From assembly GCA_028291845.1 (NCBI GenBank), contig JAQGNM010000020.1, positions 1 to 7,803 of the forward strand: DNA of 7,803 bases. The letters are read 5' to 3'. The number at the start of each line of letters is the position of its first letter. The first letter of the stretch is position 1. Positions 5,226-7,803 of the stretch are shown here, in pieces. Under the pieces are notes generated by a model. It was not told where the DNA came from and did not search any database. It saw only the letters and a list, made by a program, of their open reading frames with translations. This DNA comes from Massilia sp. (GTDB taxonomy: Bacteria; Pseudomonadota; Gammaproteobacteria; Burkholderiales; Burkholderiaceae_D). The position numbers and the translations under genes are program-made.

Positions 5226-7136
5226 TTACGCCGCCAGCTTGACCGCCCCGCGGCAGCCATCCATCAGGAACGACAATCCGACCACCAGCACCAGTTCGCC
5301 CTCGGCAGAGCGCGCCGTGCCGGTAATGCCGTCGACGGAAATGGCCGTCATCGGCTTGATCACCAGGTCGGCGGTGCCGTCCACCGCCGCCACCGCCAGG
5401 ATGTACGGCTGCGGCGCCGAGATGACGATGCCGACTTTTTCGACGCAGTCTTCGTAACCGAGCGAGGCGGCCAGCGAACGCACCGGCAGCGGACGGCCCT
5501 GGTCCTTCAGCACCGGCGCACCGCCCACGTTGAGGAAGGTGTCGGGCAGTTCGACCACCCGCTCGACCATCGCCATCGGCAGCGCCAGCGCGGCGCCCGA
5601 GGTCGATACCAGCATGGTCGGTACGATCGACAGTTCGATCGGCAGGCGGATGGCGAACTTGGTGCCATGACCCAGCGACGAATCGATGTGGATGGCGCCG
5701 CGGTTTTTTTCCACCGCGGTCTTCACCACGTCCATGCCGACTCCGCGCCCGGACACCGAGGTGGCCTGCTCCTTGGTCGAAAAGCCCGGCAGGAATACCA
5801 GCTGGTAGGCTTCCTCGTCGCTCGGCGCGCCGTTCTCGTTGATCAAGCCCTTCTCGAACGCCTTTTTACGCAGCGCTACCGGGTCCATGCCCTTGCCGTC
5901 GTCCTGCAGCACGATCATCACGCTGTTCGCTTCCTGCCAGGCTTTGAGGGAGATGAACGCCTTGGCCGGCTTGCCGCTGGCGACGCGCTGCTCGGGCGAC
6001 TCGACGCCGTGGTCGAGCGCATTGCGCAGCATGTGCACCAGCGGGTCGTACAGGCTGTCGACGACCACGCGGTCGACTTCCGTTTCGGCCCCTTCGATAT
6101 TCAGTTCGACTTCCTTGCCCAGGTCCTTGGCCAGTTCGCGCACCAGGCGCGGGAATTTCTGGAACAGGCGGCCGACCGGCTGCATGCGGGTGGCCAGGGT
6201 GGCGCGCTGCAGTTCGGCCGAATAGCGCGAGGCGCGTTCCAGCGTTTCCGTCAAGGTCGCCATCAGGGTGGCGGCCTGGCCTTCGAACTTGAATTGCGAC
6301 AGGCGCTCGAGCAGCACGGCGGCCTGGTTGGCGGCCTGCACCGATTCGCCCGCCACTTCCAGCAGCGCGTCGAGCTTGACGGCGTCGACGCGGATCGATT
6401 CTTCCTTGGCCGGGGCGGAGGCGGCGCGGAACTCTTGCACCTTTTCTTCGCGGCGCTCGGTGCCGTCCCAGCCTTGCTTGGCCGCAACGGCAGCCGCGGG
6501 GGCTGATGCCGCCACTTCGGCCGTCGGCGCGGCCGGCGCGGCAGGCGTGGCGGCTTGCGCGGCCGGCGCAGGCACGCCGTCGGCGGCCGGTTGATAGGTG
6601 CCCGGCGGGACCACCGCCATGAACATCGCTTCCCAGTCGATACCGTCGGCGCCGGGGCCGCGCGATACTACCGCGGCAGCGACCGGCGCGGCCGCCGTCG
6701 GTGCGGGTGCGGGTGCCGCGCTCACTGGCGCCGGCGCCGGCGCCGAATGGGTCTTGCCGGCGATGGCGTCCACCAGGATGCTCTCGAGCGCTGCCGGCAT
6801 CGACGCCAGCTGCTCGGGCGCGGCGCCGTTATTCAGATCGTTCAACTGGTCGGCCACAAAACCCGAGGCTTGCAGCGCCGCTTCGATGGCCAGCGGGGTC
6901 ACCGGGGCGGCGCCGTTGCGCAGCGCGTCGAACAGGTTTTCGGTCAGGTGGCAGGCGGTGACCATCGCCGTCAGATTCATGAAGCCGGCGCCGCCCTTGA
7001 TCGTATGGAAGGAGCGGAACACGGCATTGAGCGTTTCCTTGTTGTTCGGATCGCGCTCGAGCCGCAGCAAATGCTCTTCCACATTGACTGCCAGATCCAT
7101 CGCCTCGACGACGAAATCCTTGAGCATATCGTCCAT
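5226..7136 (-). CDS. cheA: CheA-type chemotaxis histidine kinase lacking a recognisable P2 domain
   Basis: Autophosphorylating kinase of a chemosensory array, passing phosphate to CheY/CheB. Domains in the 636 residues: HPt/P1 (1-105) with His44 in SFHTIKGGAGF; Ala/Pro-rich linker (about 130-245); P3 dimerisation (about 248-315, IRVDAVKLDALLEVAGESV); conserved TLATRMQPVGRLFQKFPR (313-330); and P4 ATPase. P4 has N-box HMLRNALDHGVE (368-379), G1 DDGKGMD (412-418), F-box FLPGFST (448-454) and G2 GRGVGMD (463-469). A CheW-like P5 domain follows (505-636). All catalytic motifs are present. No P2 CheY-binding fold is evident. The linker instead has two non-repetitive islands, GADGIDWEAMFMAVVPPGTY (162-181) and KQGWDGTERREE (220-231). 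The start overlaps the cheZ stop by one base (TGATG), with a GGGG run upstream, implying translational coupling. It is the last gene of its operon. Which appendage it controls is not shown. Confidence 0.93.
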   Translation of the reverse strand: MDDMLKDFVVEAMDLAVNVEEHLLRLERDPNNKETLNAVFRSFHTIKGGAGFMNLTAMVTACHLTENLFDALRNGAAPVTPLAIEAALQASGFVADQLNDLNNGAAPEQLASMPAALESILVDAIAGKTHSAPAPAPVSAAPAPAPTAAAPVAAAVVSRGPGADGIDWEAMFMAVVPPGTYQPAADGVPAPAAQAATPAAPAAPTAEVAASAPAAAVAAKQGWDGTERREEKVQEFRAASAPAKEESIRVDAVKLDALLEVAGESVQAANQAAVLLERLSQFKFEGQAATLMATLTETLERASRYSAELQRATLATRMQPVGRLFQKFPRLVRELAKDLGKEVELNIEGAETEVDRVVVDSLYDPLVHMLRNALDHGVESPEQRVASGKPAKAFISLKAWQEANSVMIVLQDDGKGMDPVALRKKAFEKGLINENGAPSDEEAYQLVFLPGFSTKEQATSVSGRGVGMDVVKTAVEKNRGAIHIDSSLGHGTKFAIRLPIELSIVPTMLVSTSGAALALPMAMVERVVELPDTFLNVGGAPVLKDQGRPLPVRSLAASLGYEDCVEKVGIVISAPQPYILAVAAVDGTADLVIKPMTAISVDGITGTARSAEGELVLVVGLSFLMDGCRGAVKLAA

Positions 7137-7803
7137 CAGAACCCCAGATCGGCAAGTAAATCGTCAACGTTATCCTGGTCGAGCGCCTCGGACGGCACCG
7201 ACGGACCGGTCATCAGCGCCGGCTTGGCGGCGGCCAGCTTTTCGCGCACGGCCGGCGGCGCGTTGTCGCGCAACAGTTCGGCCAGCTCGTGTTCGACCGT
7301 CTTGGTGATCGCCACCACTTTTTTGATCAACTGGCCGGTGATGTCCTGGAAGTCCTGGGCCATCATGATGTCGAGCAGGCGGGCCTTCTCGGCGTCGGTG
7401 GCCTTGGTCACGGCCTGGGCGAACTGTTGCGAGTCGCCGGCCAGTTTCTTGAATTCGTCGATCGAGGTCTTGCCCGCAAACAGGTCCGCCCAGCGGGTTT
7501 CCATCTGCTTGGCGCTCTTCGCGAGCACATCCTGCGCCGGCATGCCTTCATCGAGCGTGTTGAGCACCTTGTTGGCGGCCTGTTCCGTCAGCGAGGCCAC
7601 GTATTCGAGGCGGTCCTGGGCGTCGTTGATCTGGCTCGACGCTTCCGTCAGCGCCTTGTCGTAGCCCAGCTCGCGCAACGAGTCGTGCAGCAGGCGGACG
7701 ATGCCGCCAAGGCGTTCGAACATCGGCTTGTCGGCGGCGTTGCCTTCGGTGTGGGCATCGGCTTCGGCGGCAGGCGCGGCGGCAGGCGCGGCAGCAGGCG
7801 CGG
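7136..7803 (-). CDS. cheZ: CheY-phosphate phosphatase CheZ, 5'-truncated by the window edge
   Basis: Dephosphorylates CheY-P to end the chemotaxis signal. The visible 221 residues include MAQDFQDITGQLIKKV, whose Asp and Gln (D-I-T-G-Q, codons near 7343-7331) match E. coli Asp143/Gln147. The C-terminal tail is DQDNVDDLLADLGF, the CheY-binding peptide. The region between is a long helical hairpin. The ATG at 7721-7723 (MFERLGG) is not the true start: the frame stays open upstream with APAAAPAAAPAAEADAHTEG and leaves the window, so the protein exceeds the 214 residues of E. coli CheZ. The APAA repeats are probably a flexible linker after an unseen N-terminal segment. It overlaps cheA by one base. 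A cheY would be expected just upstream, as in the cheY-cheZ-cheA order of Pseudomonas, but is outside the window. Confidence 0.95.
   Translation of the reverse strand, partial: APAAAPAAAPAAEADAHTEGNAADKPMFERLGGIVRLLHDSLRELGYDKALTEASSQINDAQDRLEYVASLTEQAANKVLNTLDEGMPAQDVLAKSAKQMETRWADLFAGKTSIDEFKKLAGDSQQFAQAVTKATDAEKARLLDIMMAQDFQDITGQLIKKVVAITKTVEHELAELLRDNAPPAVREKLAAAKPALMTGPSVPSEALDQDNVDDLLADLGF
7766..7803 (-). repeat. 12-base tandem repeat encoding APAA in cheZ
   Basis: GGCGGCAGGCGC occurs twice (7766-7777, 7778-7789), followed by one copy with a single G-to-A change (7790-7801), and continues to the edge. On the minus strand each copy encodes Ala-Pro-Ala-Ala in frame, so changes in copy number would alter linker length without a frameshift. 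The full array length is not visible. Confidence 0.8.

Noticed and set aside
5121..6506. Plus-strand open frame (461 codons) antisense to cheA
   Set aside because: It begins inside the terminator hairpin, has a His/Gln/Arg-rich shadow composition, and is opposite the conserved kinase domains.
6480..6760. GC-rich, repeat-like DNA in the middle of cheA
   Set aside because: It is explained by codons for the Ala/Pro-rich linker and stays in frame; no mobile element or independent repeat unit is evident.
1..7803. Mobile elements, CRISPR arrays, tRNA or rRNA genes
   Set aside because: No transposase-like product, spacer-repeat pattern, tRNA-like cloverleaf or rRNA signature was seen on either strand.

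Overview
The window suggests a betaproteobacterium of the order Burkholderiales, most likely Oxalobacteraceae (Massilia/Duganella/Janthinobacterium-like). The basis is the GC-rich coding sequence, the gene order leuC-entericidin-leuD-leuB-asd-fimV, and the protein styles. The family assignment is inference from memory of gene order, not a search result. Every convincing gene lies on the minus strand, so the window is read from its right edge to its left.

Right part (7803 to 5226): the distal end of a chemotaxis operon. A cheZ gene enters from beyond the edge. It has the phosphatase motif and the C-terminal CheY-binding tail, preceded by an Ala/Pro tandem repeat. It overlaps by one base a CheA-type histidine kinase that has HPt, dimerisation, ATPase and CheW-like domains. 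In place of a recognisable CheY-binding P2 domain the kinase has a long Ala/Pro-rich linker. The unit ends at a strong hairpin terminator (5115-5150).

Middle and left part (5113 to 430): the leucine/aspartate-family operon leuC, a 43-residue entericidin-like lipoprotein, leuD, leuB and asd, with gaps of 30-45 bases. LeuCD and LeuB catalyse steps two and three of leucine synthesis. Asd makes aspartate semialdehyde for lysine/diaminopimelate, threonine and methionine. A sigma70-like promoter (TTGCAA, 17-base spacer, AATAAT) lies directly behind the cheA terminator. A perfect 10-base inverted repeat covers both promoter boxes and a third copy lies downstream, which looks like an operator not explained by the annotated genes. 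The gaps after leuC and after leuD each hold a short AT-rich tandem repeat. A GC-rich hairpin with a T-rich tail follows asd.

Left edge (429 to 1): about 270 bases without a gene hold the asd terminator, two inverted repeats and a possible fimV promoter. They are followed by the first 52 codons of fimV, a peptidoglycan-binding polar hub protein linked to type IV pili and polarity.

Most of the window is housekeeping sequence. I found no evidence of a wholly new multi-gene system. The points most worth a second look are the leuC operator candidate, the P2-less CheA beside cheZ, and the lipoprotein embedded in the leu operon.
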